From contig NZ_JABTYH010000002.1 of assembly GCF_013314975.1 (NCBI RefSeq), forward strand, positions 216,558 through 280,557: DNA of 64,000 bases. Direction: 5' to 3'. The notes under the pieces are model-generated. The model was not told the DNA's origin, did no database searches, and saw only the letters and a program-made list of their open reading frames with translations. Below, one piece after another: positions 17,592-26,689 of the stretch (its first letter is position 1; each line of letters opens with the position of its first letter). This DNA comes from Pseudarthrobacter oxydans. Its GTDB lineage: Bacteria; Actinomycetota; Actinomycetes; Actinomycetales; Micrococcaceae. A program made the translations under genes and the position numbers.

Positions 17592-18122
17592 ATGACCACT
17601 TCATCGTTCAATGCACTCCTGTCCACCCAGATCGGCAACGAGTTCACCGCGTCGCAGCAGTACATTGCCGTGGCCACCTGGTTCGCCAACCAGGACCTCC
17701 CCCAGCTGGCGCGCTACTTCTACCGCCAGTCCGTGGAGGAACGGAACCACGCCATGATGATGGTGCAGTACATGCTTGACCGGGACATCCCCTTCACCAT
17801 TCCCGGCGTTCCGGCTGTCCGGAACGACTTTGCCTCCGTCACCGAGCCGCTGGCCCTGGCACTTCAGCAGGAAAAGGAAGTCACCCGCAACATCGAGGAC
17901 CTGTTCCGGGCTGCCCGCGGCGAAAACGATGCCCTGGGCGAGCAGTTCATGCTGTGGTTCCTGAAGGAGCAGGTGGAGGAAGTGGCGTCCATGACCACCC
18001 TGCTGAACATCGCAGAGCGCGCGGACAACCTGTTCGATATCGAGAACTTCATTGCCCGCGAAACCATCGGTGACGGCGGCCGGGACTCCTCCGCCCCCGA
18101 GGCTGCCGGCGGGGCGCTCTAA
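17592..18122 (+). CDS. Ferritin (non-heme, bacterial)
   Basis: Iron-storage protein of 176 residues that oxidises Fe2+ and stores it as ferric mineral in a 24-mer shell. Ferroxidase-centre residues are visible: Glu in NEFTASQQYIAVATWF (about 17), EERNHA (Glu 50/His 53 region), Glu in QQEKEVTRNIEDL, and QFMLWFLKEQVEEV near 130. Length fits the FtnA/BfrB class. The C-terminal tail (DGGRDSSAPEAAGG) is low-complexity. It stands alone, with a large hairpin directly after the stop. Confidence 0.93.
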   Translation: MTTSSFNALLSTQIGNEFTASQQYIAVATWFANQDLPQLARYFYRQSVEERNHAMMMVQYMLDRDIPFTIPGVPAVRNDFASVTEPLALALQQEKEVTRNIEDLFRAARGENDALGEQFMLWFLKEQVEEVASMTTLLNIAERADNLFDIENFIARETIGDGGRDSSAPEAAGGAL

Positions 18123-18131
18123 CCGCCGCGG

Positions 18132-18198
18132 CCCAACTGGGTCGCAGCAGATGTCGGATTGAGCCCCCAAAAGAGCATCTGCTGCTACCTAGTTGGGC
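18132..18198. terminator. Large inverted repeat after ferritin, probable terminator
   Basis: Arms of 23 bases (18132-18154 and 18176-18198; left arm begins GCCCAACTGGGTC) pair with two mismatches across a 21-base loop. It starts ten bases after the ferritin stop. No T-tract follows, as is common for actinobacterial hairpin terminators. Confidence 0.6.
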
Positions 18199-18287
18199 GG
18201 GAGGGCACCTGGTGAGGTTGGGCACCAAACCTGCCCGCCGCCGTCGTGCGTTGCTACTCTGGAAACCAAGGCTCCGCACCTGAGCCT

Positions 18288-18328
18288 CCGGACGACGGTT
18301 CAGTACCCGGAACGCGACAAGACTGGCC
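18288..18328 (+). promoter_or_regulatory. Guanidine-III riboswitch
   Basis: The 41 bases match the guanidine-III aptamer as I remember it from Thermobifida: CCGGACGA at 5', then a GTACCCGG block, then GACAAGAC at 3'. The pieces needed for the pseudoknot are present: CCGG (18288-18291) can pair with CCGG (18307-18310), and CAGT (18301-18304) with ACTG (18322-18325). A ribosome site AAAGGA follows at once (18329-18334) and then ATG 18341, so ligand binding most likely controls translation of the SMR pair. Guanidine-III riboswitches are known mainly from actinobacteria and precede SMR exporters. Confidence 0.88.
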
Positions 18329-18340
18329 AAAGGATCTGCC

Positions 18341-18664
18341 ATGTCGTGGTTAATACTTCTTCTCTCCGGGGCGCTCGAGGCAGTCTGGGCCGCATCCCTG
18401 CACCGCGCTTTCCAGGCTTCGGGGCGGAAGCGCCTCGCCCCCGCCGCGCTCTTCCTGGTCTCTGTCGCCGCGAGCACGGGCGGCCTGGCCATCGCGATGC
18501 AGTCCATCCCCACCGGTACCGCCTACGCCGTGTGGGTCGGGGTGGGCGTGGTGCTCACCTCCGCCTACGCCATCGTCACCAAGGTGGAACGCCCGACGGC
18601 GGCGCGCCTCCTCCTGCTGTCCGGCATCGCTGTGTGCGTGGTTGGCCTGAAGGTGGTGGCGTAA
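18341..18664 (+). CDS. SMR-family transporter, first subunit of a guanidinium exporter pair
   Basis: Four-helix small multidrug resistance protein of 107 residues. It has the membrane glutamate in ILLLSGALEAVWAASLHRAF (Glu about 13) that binds substrate and protons, and the family motifs SIPTGTAYAVWVGVGVVLT and a final helix. The guanidine-III riboswitch upstream points to guanidinium export (Gdx/SugE type) rather than drug efflux. Its stop overlaps the start of a second SMR gene (TAATG), so the working unit is probably a heterodimer. Confidence 0.9.
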   Translation: MSWLILLLSGALEAVWAASLHRAFQASGRKRLAPAALFLVSVAASTGGLAIAMQSIPTGTAYAVWVGVGVVLTSAYAIVTKVERPTAARLLLLSGIAVCVVGLKVVA

Positions 18665-19002
18665 TGCTGCGGCGTTCACTCCCCTGGCTGGTACTACTGG
18701 CCTCGGCCGTCCTCGAAGCCGTATGGGCCACCGCGCTGGGACTGTCCAACGGGTTCAGCCAGCCCGTCCCCACCATTGTCTTCGCCGTGACGGCAACCCT
18801 GAGCATGCTGGGCCTGGGCTGGGCCATCCGCTCCATCCCGCTGGGCAGCGCCTACGCCGTGTGGGTGGGCATCGGCGCCGCGCTGACGGTGGGCTGGGCG
18901 ATGGCCACCGGCGTGGAGCCTTTCAGCGTGCTGAAGGTTGTGTTCATTGCCGGGATCGTTGGCTGCGCCGCCGGCCTCAAGGCGCTGCCGCAGGACCGGT
19001 AG
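18664..19002 (+). CDS. SMR-family transporter, second subunit of a guanidinium exporter pair
   Basis: Four-helix SMR protein of 112 residues: LVLLASAVLEAVWATALGLS with the essential Glu (about 18), IRSIPLGSAYAVWVGIGAALTVGW and a last helix VVFIAGIVGCAAGLKAL. It starts inside the stop codon of the first SMR gene and shares its riboswitch. The two proteins differ enough to suggest fixed opposite membrane orientations, as in YkkCD. Its last 26 bases overlap the 3' end of the convergent LacI gene. Confidence 0.9.
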   Translation: MLRRSLPWLVLLASAVLEAVWATALGLSNGFSQPVPTIVFAVTATLSMLGLGWAIRSIPLGSAYAVWVGIGAALTVGWAMATGVEPFSVLKVVFIAGIVGCAAGLKALPQDR

Positions 19003-20029
19003 AACCCCTCAGGACAAGGTCGGACCCCAGGACCACCGGCGAGCGCGTGGACTGCTCACCGGCCATTTCGGCTGCGAGCGCATGGACTGCAGCGTGGGCG
19101 ATCGCGGCGGCCGGCTGGCGGAGCGTCGTCAGCGGCGGATCTGTGAGGGCCATCAGAGTCGAGTCGTCAAAGCCCACGATGGATACGTCCTCAGGCACCC
19201 GCAGCCCCCTGGCCCGTGCCGCGCGGATGGCCCCCAGCGCCATGACGTCGGATGCACACACGATCGCCGTGTGGCCGGAGTCAAGGAGCTCGTTGGCCGC
19301 GCTCTGGCCGCCCTCCACCGTGTACATGCTCGTGGCCGTGTGGGGTGCGGGATCGTCGACGCCCAGATAGTCCGCAAGCGCGGTCCGGAAACCTGCCAGT
19401 TTCTGCCGGCTGGGAATGAAGCGGTGCGGGCCGACTGCAAGCCCCACCTTCCGGTGTCCCAGGCTGGCCAGGTGCTGGACCGCCGTCCTGATCGCGGCGG
19501 CGTCGTCATTGGACACCGAGGCCGCCCCGAGCTCAGGGCGGGGGCCGTTGACCAGGACGTACGGGATGCCCCGGCCGCGCAGCCGGTGGTAGCGCTCCAG
19601 GCTGGCCTGGCCGTCCGCGTGGGCGCTGCAGATGAAGATGATGCCGGCTGCCCCCTGCGCCACGAGCATCTCGATGTACTCGTCCTCTGAACGGCCTCCG
19701 CCGGGCAGCGCACAGATAACGGGGATGAAATCCTCCTGGGAGAGGAGGGAGACCACCGCCTGGGCGATGGCCGGGAAAATCGGGTTGGTGAGGTCGGGGA
19801 CAATGATTCCCACCTGCCCCCTGGCTGCGCTGCGGGTGCGGTCGGGCCGCTCGTACCCGAGATCGTCCATGGCAGCGAGAACGGCCTGGCGCACCTCCCG
19901 GGACACGCCTTTCCGCCCATTGACCACCCGGGACACCGTGGCGATGCTGACGCCGACCTTCCGTGCAAGGTCTTCCAGTTTCGGCCGCTCGGCCGCGGCG
20001 GTTTCCGTCCCGCTCCCGGTCATACTCAT
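18977..20029 (-). CDS. LacI-family transcriptional regulator
   Basis: Repressor of 350 residues. N-terminal LacI helix-turn-helix: KLEDLARKVGVSIATVSRVVNGRKGVS (about 16-42) and the hinge AMDDLGYERPDRTRSAARG. The effector domain follows, from VGIIVPDLTNPIFPAIAQAV to GFDDSTLMALTDPPLTTLRQP. Start is ATG 20029, just after AAGGAGCACC; the longer reading to 20131 adds a non-conserved tail. It is divergent from the secreted pullulanase and is the natural candidate to control it in response to a maltodextrin-type sugar. Confidence 0.88.
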   Translation of the reverse strand: MSMTGSGTETAAAERPKLEDLARKVGVSIATVSRVVNGRKGVSREVRQAVLAAMDDLGYERPDRTRSAARGQVGIIVPDLTNPIFPAIAQAVVSLLSQEDFIPVICALPGGGRSEDEYIEMLVAQGAAGIIFICSAHADGQASLERYHRLRGRGIPYVLVNGPRPELGAASVSNDDAAAIRTAVQHLASLGHRKVGLAVGPHRFIPSRQKLAGFRTALADYLGVDDPAPHTATSMYTVEGGQSAANELLDSGHTAIVCASDVMALGAIRAARARGLRVPEDVSIVGFDDSTLMALTDPPLTTLRQPAAAIAHAAVHALAAEMAGEQSTRSPVVLGSDLVLRGSTGPAAAP

Positions 20030-20116
20030 GGTGCTCCTTCGCCGGAACAGCATTCCGGAGGTCTCGTGCTTCCCAGTGTACGGACACAGGAGTACACGTG
20101 GCATGAAAATAAAGCG

Positions 20117-20137
20117 TGAAATTTTCAGCAAACCGTT
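20117..20137. promoter_or_regulatory. Possible LacI-family operator between regulator and pullulanase
   Basis: The gap between the divergent genes holds the near-palindrome TGAAATTTTCA (20117-20127), followed by GCAAACCGTT, which resembles a LacI-family half-site core. It is AT-rich against its surroundings and well placed. The exact boundaries are uncertain. Confidence 0.35.
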
Positions 20138-20223
20138 GACGTGCGTAGGAGGCGAAACTTAGGCTCTTGGGACACCCCGCTCCCCACCGTTGCCGTTCGG
20201 GGCGTTTCCAAGGAAGGTCTTCC

Positions 20224-23200
20224 ATGTCCCACAAATCCCTACCGGCCGGGCCACCGCCTGCGCTCAACAGAAAACTGGCAGCCGCCCTGGCGGCAGCCTG
20301 CGCCACTCCCCTGGCGCTGGGCGGCCTCGCCCTCCCGGCCTCCGCGGACCACACCGCTGTGCCGCAGGCCGTGGCCCTCGTCGGTTCGCTGCAGTCCGAG
20401 ATCGGCTGCCCCGGGGACTGGCAACCCGACTGCGCGGCCAGCAGGCTGCAGCCGGTGGAGGGCTCCGCCTCGCTCTACCGCGCCACGTTCGATATCCCTG
20501 CGGGCACCTACGGGATGAAGGTTGCCCTGAACAATTCATGGGATGAAAACTACGGCGCAGGCGGCGCTGCCGGCGGCGGCGACCTGGTGCTCAACGCCCC
20601 GGGCGGGCCTGTGACCTTTACCTACGACCACGCCAGCCACACCCTCACGGACAATGTCCCCGATGCCCTCGGCGCCGAGGCTGGCGCGCACTGGTTGTCG
20701 GCGGACACCATCGCGTGGCAGGCGCCGGCGGCGGAGGGAACCACCTACCGGCTTTACAGCGCGCCCGACGGCGGCCTGGCTGTGGCGGACGGCCAGGTCA
20801 CCGGCGGCAGCTACGTACCACTTGAGAAGACGAACCAGACCTTGGATGCGGGACTGGCAGCCAAGTATCCCCACCTCTCCGGATTCGCCTCCCTGCGGCT
20901 GGCCGAAGGCGACGCAGCGCGGGCCAAGGAACTGCTGAAGGGCCAGCTGCTCGTTGCCGCCGTCGGTGCGGACGGCCAGGTCACCGCCGCCACCGGAGTC
21001 CAGGTCCCCGGGGTCCTGGACGCTCTCTACCAGGACGCGGCGGGGCGTGAACTCGGGCTGGGCTGGAAGGGCAACCGGCCGGAGCTTTCCCTGTGGGCGC
21101 CCACGGCGCGCAGCGTCACCATCCACACCTACGCATCAGGCTCCGGCGGCGACCCCGTCTCCAGCCGCCCCATGGAACCGTCCCGGGACGGCGTCTGGTC
21201 CATGACCGGAGAGAAGGACTGGAAGGGCGCCTACTACCTGTACGAGGTGGAGGTCTTTGTTCCGGAAACCGGCAAGGTTGAACGGAACCTGGTCACCGAC
21301 CCCTACAGCGTGGGCCTGTCCGCCAACTCCGGGCGCAGCCTCTTCGTGGACCTGGAGGACAAGGCGCTGGCCCCCGAGGGCTGGAAGAAGCTGCAGAAAC
21401 CGACCCTCACCAAGCCCGAGGACCTCTCCCTCTACGAACTCCACGTCCGCGATTTCTCCATCACGGATGAGACCGTGCCGGAGGCGCACCGGGGAACCTA
21501 CAAGGCCTTCACGGACACCGACAGCAACGGCATGCAGCGCCTCCGCGAGCTTACGGACGCCGGGATGAACGCAGTCCACCTGCTCCCGGTCAATGACATC
21601 GGCACCATCGAGGAACGGCGCAGCGAGCAGCTCGAACCGGCCTGCGACCTCGCCGCCCTGCCCGCGGATTCGGAGGAGCAGCAGGCCTGCGTCGCGGAGA
21701 CTGCAGCCAGGGACGGGTTCAACTGGGGCTACGATCCCCTGCACTACACAACACCGGAGGGCTCCTATGCCACCAATCCCGACGGCGCCACCAGGATCAC
21801 CGAATTCCGCGAGATGGTGGCTGCCCTGAATACCTCCGGCGCGCGGGTCATCCAGGACGTGGTCTACAACCACACCTCGAGTGCCGGACAGTCCGGGAGC
21901 AACAACCTGGACCGCATCGTTCCGGGCTACTACCACCGCCTGAACCCCGGCACCGGGTCCCTTGAGACGTCCACCTGCTGCGCCAACACGGCAACCGAGA
22001 ACACCATGATGGGCAAGCTCATGATCGATTCCCTGGTGACGCTTGCCAGGACGTACAAGCTGGACGGCTTCCGCTTTGACCTCATGGGCCACCACTCGAA
22101 GCAGAACATGCTGGACGTCCGGGCGGCCCTGGACCAGCTGACCCTGGCCAAGGACGGCGTGGACGGCAAGGCCATCACCCTGTACGGGGAGGGCTGGAAC
22201 TTCGGCGAGGTGGCCAACAACGCCCGGTTCGTCCAGGCCACCCAGGAAAACATGGCCGGCACCGGCATCGGCACCTTCAACGACCGCCTGCGCGATGCCG
22301 TGCGCGGCGGCGGCCCCTTCGACCCCGACCCCCGGGTCCAGGGTTTCGCGTCCGGACTCTATACGGACCCGAACAGCTCCCCTGCCAACGGGACCCCGGA
22401 ACAGCAGAAGGAAGCACTCCTGCTGGCCCAGGACCTGGTGAAGGTGGGGCTGACAGGCAACCTGAAGGACTACTCCTTCGTGGACCGCACCGGCGCCACC
22501 GTCACGGGGGCGGACGTGCCGTACAACGGTGCTCCCGCAGGCTATACGAGCGACCCGCAGGAGGCCGTCACCTATGTGGAGGCCCATGACAACGAGACGC
22601 TCTTCGACGCCCTTGCGCTGAAGCTGCCGCAGGACACCCCCATGGCGGAGCGGACCCGGATGCAGACGCTTGCCCTCAGCACCACGGCCTTTGGCCAGGG
22701 CATCTCCTTCTGGCACGCGGGCGGCGAAGCGCTGCGCAGCAAGTCCCTGGACCGCAACAGCTACGATTCGGGCGACTGGTTCAACATCATGGACCACACG
22801 GACGGCACCAATGGCTTCGGCCGGGGACTGCCGCCCAAGGCGGACAATGAGGACAAGTACGGCTACATGCGCCCGCTGCTGGCAGACCCCTCACAGAAGC
22901 CGGCCACCAGCGACATCGCTGAGGCGCGCGGCCGGGCTGCTGAGCTCCTGCAGATCCGCAAGAGCACGCCGCTGTTCCACCTCGGCGAGGCCGGTTTGGT
23001 CCAGCAGAAGGTGTCCTTCCCCGACGGCGGTCCCGGACAGGCTCCGGGCGTGGTGGTCATGCACATCGACGACTCCGTGGGCCCGGATGTGGACAAGGAC
23101 CTGCGCGGGCTGGTGGTGGTCTTCAACGCCGCCGATGACACAGTCAGCCAGACGGTGGCCGCCACGGCAGGCGCGTCCTACGGCCTGCACCCGGTCCAGT

Positions 23201-23301
23201 CCGGCGGCACCGATCCTGTGGTCAAGACGGCCGCGCACGATCCCGCGACCGGAACCTTCACCGTTCCGGCCCGCACCGTGGCGGTGTTCCAGCTCGGCTA
23301 G
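20224..23301 (+). CDS. pulA: Secreted pullulanase-type alpha-1,6-glucosidase (type I pullulanase)
   Basis: Extracellular debranching enzyme of 1,025 residues that cleaves alpha-1,6 links in pullulan and branched maltodextrins. It starts with a signal peptide (basic [21 protein letters not shown], cleavage near LPASADH). A X25-type starch-associated domain follows ([20 protein letters not shown]). The GH13 catalytic part shows all four conserved regions: DVVYNH (near 546), GFRFDLMGH with the nucleophile Asp (near 619), YGEGWN with the acid Glu (near 656), and EAHDN (near 786). The pullulanase motif NWGYDP is present. ATG 20224 has AAGGAAGG seven bases before it. Confidence 0.93.
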   Translation: MSHKSLPAGPPPALNRKLAAALAAACATPLALGGLALPASADHTAVPQAVALVGSLQSEIGCPGDWQPDCAASRLQPVEGSASLYRATFDIPAGTYGMKVALNNSWDENYGAGGAAGGGDLVLNAPGGPVTFTYDHASHTLTDNVPDALGAEAGAHWLSADTIAWQAPAAEGTTYRLYSAPDGGLAVADGQVTGGSYVPLEKTNQTLDAGLAAKYPHLSGFASLRLAEGDAARAKELLKGQLLVAAVGADGQVTAATGVQVPGVLDALYQDAAGRELGLGWKGNRPELSLWAPTARSVTIHTYASGSGGDPVSSRPMEPSRDGVWSMTGEKDWKGAYYLYEVEVFVPETGKVERNLVTDPYSVGLSANSGRSLFVDLEDKALAPEGWKKLQKPTLTKPEDLSLYELHVRDFSITDETVPEAHRGTYKAFTDTDSNGMQRLRELTDAGMNAVHLLPVNDIGTIEERRSEQLEPACDLAALPADSEEQQACVAETAARDGFNWGYDPLHYTTPEGSYATNPDGATRITEFREMVAALNTSGARVIQDVVYNHTSSAGQSGSNNLDRIVPGYYHRLNPGTGSLETSTCCANTATENTMMGKLMIDSLVTLARTYKLDGFRFDLMGHHSKQNMLDVRAALDQLTLAKDGVDGKAITLYGEGWNFGEVANNARFVQATQENMAGTGIGTFNDRLRDAVRGGGPFDPDPRVQGFASGLYTDPNSSPANGTPEQQKEALLLAQDLVKVGLTGNLKDYSFVDRTGATVTGADVPYNGAPAGYTSDPQEAVTYVEAHDNETLFDALALKLPQDTPMAERTRMQTLALSTTAFGQGISFWHAGGEALRSKSLDRNSYDSGDWFNIMDHTDGTNGFGRGLPPKADNEDKYGYMRPLLADPSQKPATSDIAEARGRAAELLQIRKSTPLFHLGEAGLVQQKVSFPDGGPGQAPGVVVMHIDDSVGPDVDKDLRGLVVVFNAADDTVSQTVAATAGASYGLHPVQSGGTDPVVKTAAHDPATGTFTVPARTVAVFQLG

Positions 23302-23336
23302 GCCCGCGAGGCAGCCCAACGGTTTCCCGGGCAGTC

Positions 23337-23342
23337 TAGGCT
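23337..23342 (+). promoter_or_regulatory. -10 hexamer TAGGCT of the P-loop kinase gene, leaderless spacing
   Basis: TAGGCT, then TTTGCC, then ATG at 23349; no ribosome site. Confidence 0.5.
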
Positions 23343-23348
23343 TTTGCC

Positions 23349-23987
23349 ATGGACTCCCCCGAGATCTCCGCAGCCGTCGCCGGGCTGCGCCATGCCGTTC
23401 GCGGCGCGCCGGGTGTCGGGCGGCGGATACTGCTGGGCATCGCGGGGGCACCGGGCGCCGGAAAGTCCACGTTCGCTGCCTGGCTGCAGCAGCAGTTCGG
23501 GCCCGGTGAGGCGGTGGTGGTGCCCATGGACGGTTTCCACCTGGGCAACACCATCATTGAGGGCACGCCGCTGCGGCAGCGCAAGGGGGCCATCGACACG
23601 TTCGACGCCGGCGGGTACCTTTCGCTGCTGCGCCGCCTGGTGCGGCGGGACGAGGCAGTGGTATACGCGCCGGAGTTCCGCCGCACCCTCGATGAACCGG
23701 TGGCGGCCTCCATCGCCATTCCCGCGGAAGTCCCTCTGGTGATCACGGAAGGCAACTACCTGTTGTTTGAGCAGGAACCGTGGAAGGACATCCGGGCGCA
23801 GCTGGATGAGGTCTGGTTTGTCGATGTACCCCCGGCGCTGCGGCTGAACCGGCTGGTGGAACGGCACATCTCATTCGGAATGGAACGGGCCGCGGCGGAA
23901 GCGTGGGCAGCCGGCCCGGACCAGGCCAACGCCGTGCTGATCGAGGCCACCCGTCCGGCGGCCAGCAGGATTATTCCCTGGCACTAG
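23349..23987 (+). CDS. Nucleoside/nucleotide kinase family protein (uridine kinase/PanK-like P-loop)
   Basis: Cytoplasmic kinase of 212 residues. P-loop GAPGAGKS (about 33-40) with VVPMDGFHLGNT (catalytic Asp), RQRKGAIDTFDAGGY and VITEGNYLL. This order fits the YFH7/fructose-transport FrcK-like group of uridine-kinase relatives. Substrate is unknown; a nucleoside or a sugar is equally possible. It lies 47 bases after pulA but has its own promoter-like hexamer. Confidence 0.82.
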   Translation: MDSPEISAAVAGLRHAVRGAPGVGRRILLGIAGAPGAGKSTFAAWLQQQFGPGEAVVVPMDGFHLGNTIIEGTPLRQRKGAIDTFDAGGYLSLLRRLVRRDEAVVYAPEFRRTLDEPVAASIAIPAEVPLVITEGNYLLFEQEPWKDIRAQLDEVWFVDVPPALRLNRLVERHISFGMERAAAEAWAAGPDQANAVLIEATRPAASRIIPWH

Positions 23988-24051
23988 GAAGTTGCCACTA
24001 CCAACGGCATCTCGAAACGGCGCCGGTCACGGCGAGGAACCAGGAGAACTG

Positions 24052-25044
24052 ATGGCACACGTAGTAACCCTCGGAGACGGACTCACTGCCAGCCCGCTCG
24101 GCTTCGGCGGCATGGCCCTGACGCCCGTGTACGGGGAGGTGGACCAGGAGGACGCGCTCCGCACGCTGCACCACGCCGTCGACTCCGGTGTCACCTTCAT
24201 CGACACTGCGGACATCTACGGCGGGGGCAGCAACGAGGAACTGGTCGCCCAGCTTCTGAAGGAGCGGCGGGACGAGGTCCAGCTGGCCACCAAGTTCGGG
24301 CTGGTGGGCACGCCGGCGGACGGCTACACGGACATCCGCGGCGACGCCGCCTACATCCGCCAGGCCGTGGACCGCAGCCTGCACCGGCTGGGCACAGACG
24401 TGATCGACCTCTACTACATGCACCGCCGCGACCTCCGCGTTCCCCTGACGGAAACCGTGGGAGCCATGGCGGAGCTGGTGCAGCAGGGCAAAATCAGGCA
24501 CCTGGGGCTGTCCGAAGTAACGGCCCAGGAGCTGGAGGAAGCCACCGCCGTGCACCCCATTGCGGCGGTCCAGAGCGAGTGGTCCATCTGGAGCCGTGAC
24601 GTGGAACGCAACGTCGTTCCTGCCGCTGCCGCCCTGGGAACCGGTTTTGTGCCGTACTCGCCGCTGGGCCGGGGATTCCTCACCGGCACCGTGGACGCCT
24701 CCAGCCTGGGCGAGAAGGACTTCCGCCGCCGGATCCCCCGCTTCGCACCCGATGCCGCCGGTGCCAACCGGGCGGTGGTGGACACGGTGCAGGCCGTGGC
24801 GGACAGCCTGGGCGCGACGCCCGCGCAGGTTGCCCTCGCCTGGCTGCTCGCGCAGGGCAGGAGGCTGGGGCTGCCCGTCGTCCCCATCCCCGGCACCCGC
24901 AAAGCCCACCGGATAGACGAGAACCTCGGCGCCCTGGACCTGGAACTCGCCCCGGCGCACCTGGACGCGCTCGGCGAAGCGTCGGACGCCGTCGTCGGTT
25001 CCCGCTCAGCCGATCCCACGTGGGTGTCCGAAGGGCGCGAATAG
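24052..25044 (+). CDS. Aldo/keto reductase
   Basis: NADPH-dependent (alpha/beta)8-barrel oxidoreductase of 330 residues, YghZ/AKR13-like. The catalytic tetrad can be placed: Asp and Tyr in FIDTADIYGGGSNEELV (about 42-58), Lys in LATKFGLVG, and the HRRD region after DLYYMH. The cofactor part has PLGRGFLTG and PVVPIPGTRKAHRIDENLGA. ATG 24052 follows AGGAGAACTG; the longer reading from 23992 is rejected. A strong hairpin terminator follows. Confidence 0.9.
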   Translation: MAHVVTLGDGLTASPLGFGGMALTPVYGEVDQEDALRTLHHAVDSGVTFIDTADIYGGGSNEELVAQLLKERRDEVQLATKFGLVGTPADGYTDIRGDAAYIRQAVDRSLHRLGTDVIDLYYMHRRDLRVPLTETVGAMAELVQQGKIRHLGLSEVTAQELEEATAVHPIAAVQSEWSIWSRDVERNVVPAAAALGTGFVPYSPLGRGFLTGTVDASSLGEKDFRRRIPRFAPDAAGANRAVVDTVQAVADSLGATPAQVALAWLLAQGRRLGLPVVPIPGTRKAHRIDENLGALDLELAPAHLDALGEASDAVVGSRSADPTWVSEGRE

Positions 25045-25058
25045 AGCCTCACACGACA

Positions 25059-25092
25059 CCGAAGGGCGGCCCCCCAGGGGGCCGCCCTTCGG
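25059..25092. terminator. Bidirectional hairpin terminator
   Basis: Perfect 16-base arms (25059-25074 and 25077-25092, left arm CCGAAGGGCGGCCCCC) separated by two bases. It lies between the convergent aldo/keto reductase and choline oxidase genes, so it can end both transcripts. Confidence 0.88.
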
Positions 25093-25103
25093 CACGCGTC
25101 AGG

Positions 25104-26684
25104 TCAGGAGGCGGAACGTGCTTCCCGGACCAGCTCGGCACAGCGTTCGCCGATCATCATGGTGGTGATGTTGGGGTTCACGGTGGTCAGCTCCGGCATG
25201 ACGGACGCGTCAGCCACCCTCAGCCCCGTGACGCCCTTGACGCGCAGTTCGGGATCCAACGGTGACATCCCGTCGTCGGCCGCGCCCATCCGGACAGTCC
25301 CGGCGGGGTGGTACACGGTGTTGTGGGTCCTCCGGATGTAGTCGGTGATCTCCTCATCGCTCTGGATGTCCGGGCCGGGGTACAGCTCGGTTCCCACCCA
25401 GTCAGCCAGCGCCGGCTGCGCGGCAATTTCGCGGGCCTTGCGGATGCCGGCGATCATCACACGCATGTCGTGGCCGTCCGCGTCGGTGAAGTAGCGGGGG
25501 TCCACCCTGGGCTTGTCCCGGAAGTCCTTGCTGCGCAGTTTCACGGTTCCTCGACTGCGGGCATGCGTGACGTTGGGCGTGAGGCAGAAGCCGTTCTCCG
25601 TGGTGGGGAAACCCTGCCGCAGCGTGTGCATGTCGAACGGCACCGAGCCGTAGTGGAACATCAGGTCGGGCCGGTCCAGGCCTTCCTCGGTGGTGGTGAA
25701 AATGCCGGCCTCCCACCACTGCGTGGACGTCTCCGTCATGGGCCGCCTGGCCTCCCACTGGATCACACCCTCGGGGTGGTCCTGCAGGTGCTCGCCGACC
25801 CCCGGTGAGTCCACGCGGACAGGGATGCCGAATTCCTCCAGCTGGGCGGCCGGGCCGATGCCCGAAAGCATCAGCAGCTTGGGGGAATCGATGGCTCCGG
25901 TGGAAACGATCACCTCGGCCCGCGCCGTGAGCTCATGCGTCCTGGCGAATCCGTTGTCCACCACTGCGACGCCGGTGCAGCGGTTGGCGGCGTCGAAGGT
26001 GAGTTCCTTGGCGCGCAGCCCGGTCAGGAGCGTGAAGTTCCCGCGGTCCATGATCGGGTGGATGTAGGACACCGAGCTGGAGGAGCGGGTACCGTCCGCG
26101 CGGCGGTTGATCTGGAAGAATCCGGCACCGTTAATCACCGTTTCCCCGGTGTTGAACTGCGCCTTCGGAATGCCGGACTGTTCGCAGGCTTCCAGCATGG
26201 CCCGGCCCGTAGGGTCCGACGCCGGGACGTTCATCAGGTGCACCGGTCCACTGTCGCCGTGGTGAGGTGCGTCGGGGCCGGCGTCCTCGTTGGTTTCCAG
26301 CTGCTTGAACAGACGGAAGGCCAGGTCCGAGTTCCACCCGGTGGCGCCGAACTTCTGCTCCCACTCGTCGATGTCCTCGCGGGGCGCCCAGAACGCGATG
26401 CAGGAGTTGTGGCTGGAGCAGCCGCCCATGACCCTGGCCCGGGCGTGGCGCATGAAGGAGTTGCCGTTTTCCTGCTCCTCGATGGGGTAGTCCCAGTCGT
26501 AGCCGGATTCCAGCAGCTCCATCCAGCGGTCCAGCTGCAGGATCTCGGGAAGGTTCCGGTCATCGGGCCCGGCTTCCACCAGGGCCACCTCCACGGCCGG
26601 GTCCTCGCTCAGGCGTGACGCCACGGCGGCCCCGGCGGAGCCGCCGCCGATCACGATGTAGTCGAATTCCGTCTTTGCTGCCAT
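25104..26684 (-). CDS. codA: Choline oxidase (FAD-dependent, GMC family)
   Basis: Oxidises choline to betaine aldehyde and on to glycine betaine, using O2 and forming H2O2. It has 526 residues and is strikingly close to Arthrobacter globiformis CodA as I recall it. The FAD-binding start is DYIVIGGGSAGAAVASRL. GGCSSHNSCIAFW holds the histidine (92) that carries covalently bound FAD, with Ser 94. The active-site pair is His 459 (NTVYHPAGT) and Asn 503 (VNPN), at a constant offset of seven from CodA His99/His466/Asn510. A GGGAGG ribosome site precedes ATG 26684. It is the last gene of the betaine operon. Confidence 0.93.
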   Translation of the reverse strand: MAAKTEFDYIVIGGGSAGAAVASRLSEDPAVEVALVEAGPDDRNLPEILQLDRWMELLESGYDWDYPIEEQENGNSFMRHARARVMGGCSSHNSCIAFWAPREDIDEWEQKFGATGWNSDLAFRLFKQLETNEDAGPDAPHHGDSGPVHLMNVPASDPTGRAMLEACEQSGIPKAQFNTGETVINGAGFFQINRRADGTRSSSSVSYIHPIMDRGNFTLLTGLRAKELTFDAANRCTGVAVVDNGFARTHELTARAEVIVSTGAIDSPKLLMLSGIGPAAQLEEFGIPVRVDSPGVGEHLQDHPEGVIQWEARRPMTETSTQWWEAGIFTTTEEGLDRPDLMFHYGSVPFDMHTLRQGFPTTENGFCLTPNVTHARSRGTVKLRSKDFRDKPRVDPRYFTDADGHDMRVMIAGIRKAREIAAQPALADWVGTELYPGPDIQSDEEITDYIRRTHNTVYHPAGTVRMGAADDGMSPLDPELRVKGVTGLRVADASVMPELTTVNPNITTMMIGERCAELVREARSAS

Positions 26685-26689
26685 GTGCC

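Noticed and set aside
21136..22797. 553-residue open frame on the minus strand
   Set aside because: Antisense to the pullulanase catalytic domain; composition follows the opposite strand's codon bias.
25059..25092. Perfect hairpin considered as an IS terminal repeat
   Set aside because: Arms are adjacent with no DNA between them and sit between convergent genes; a terminator explains it.
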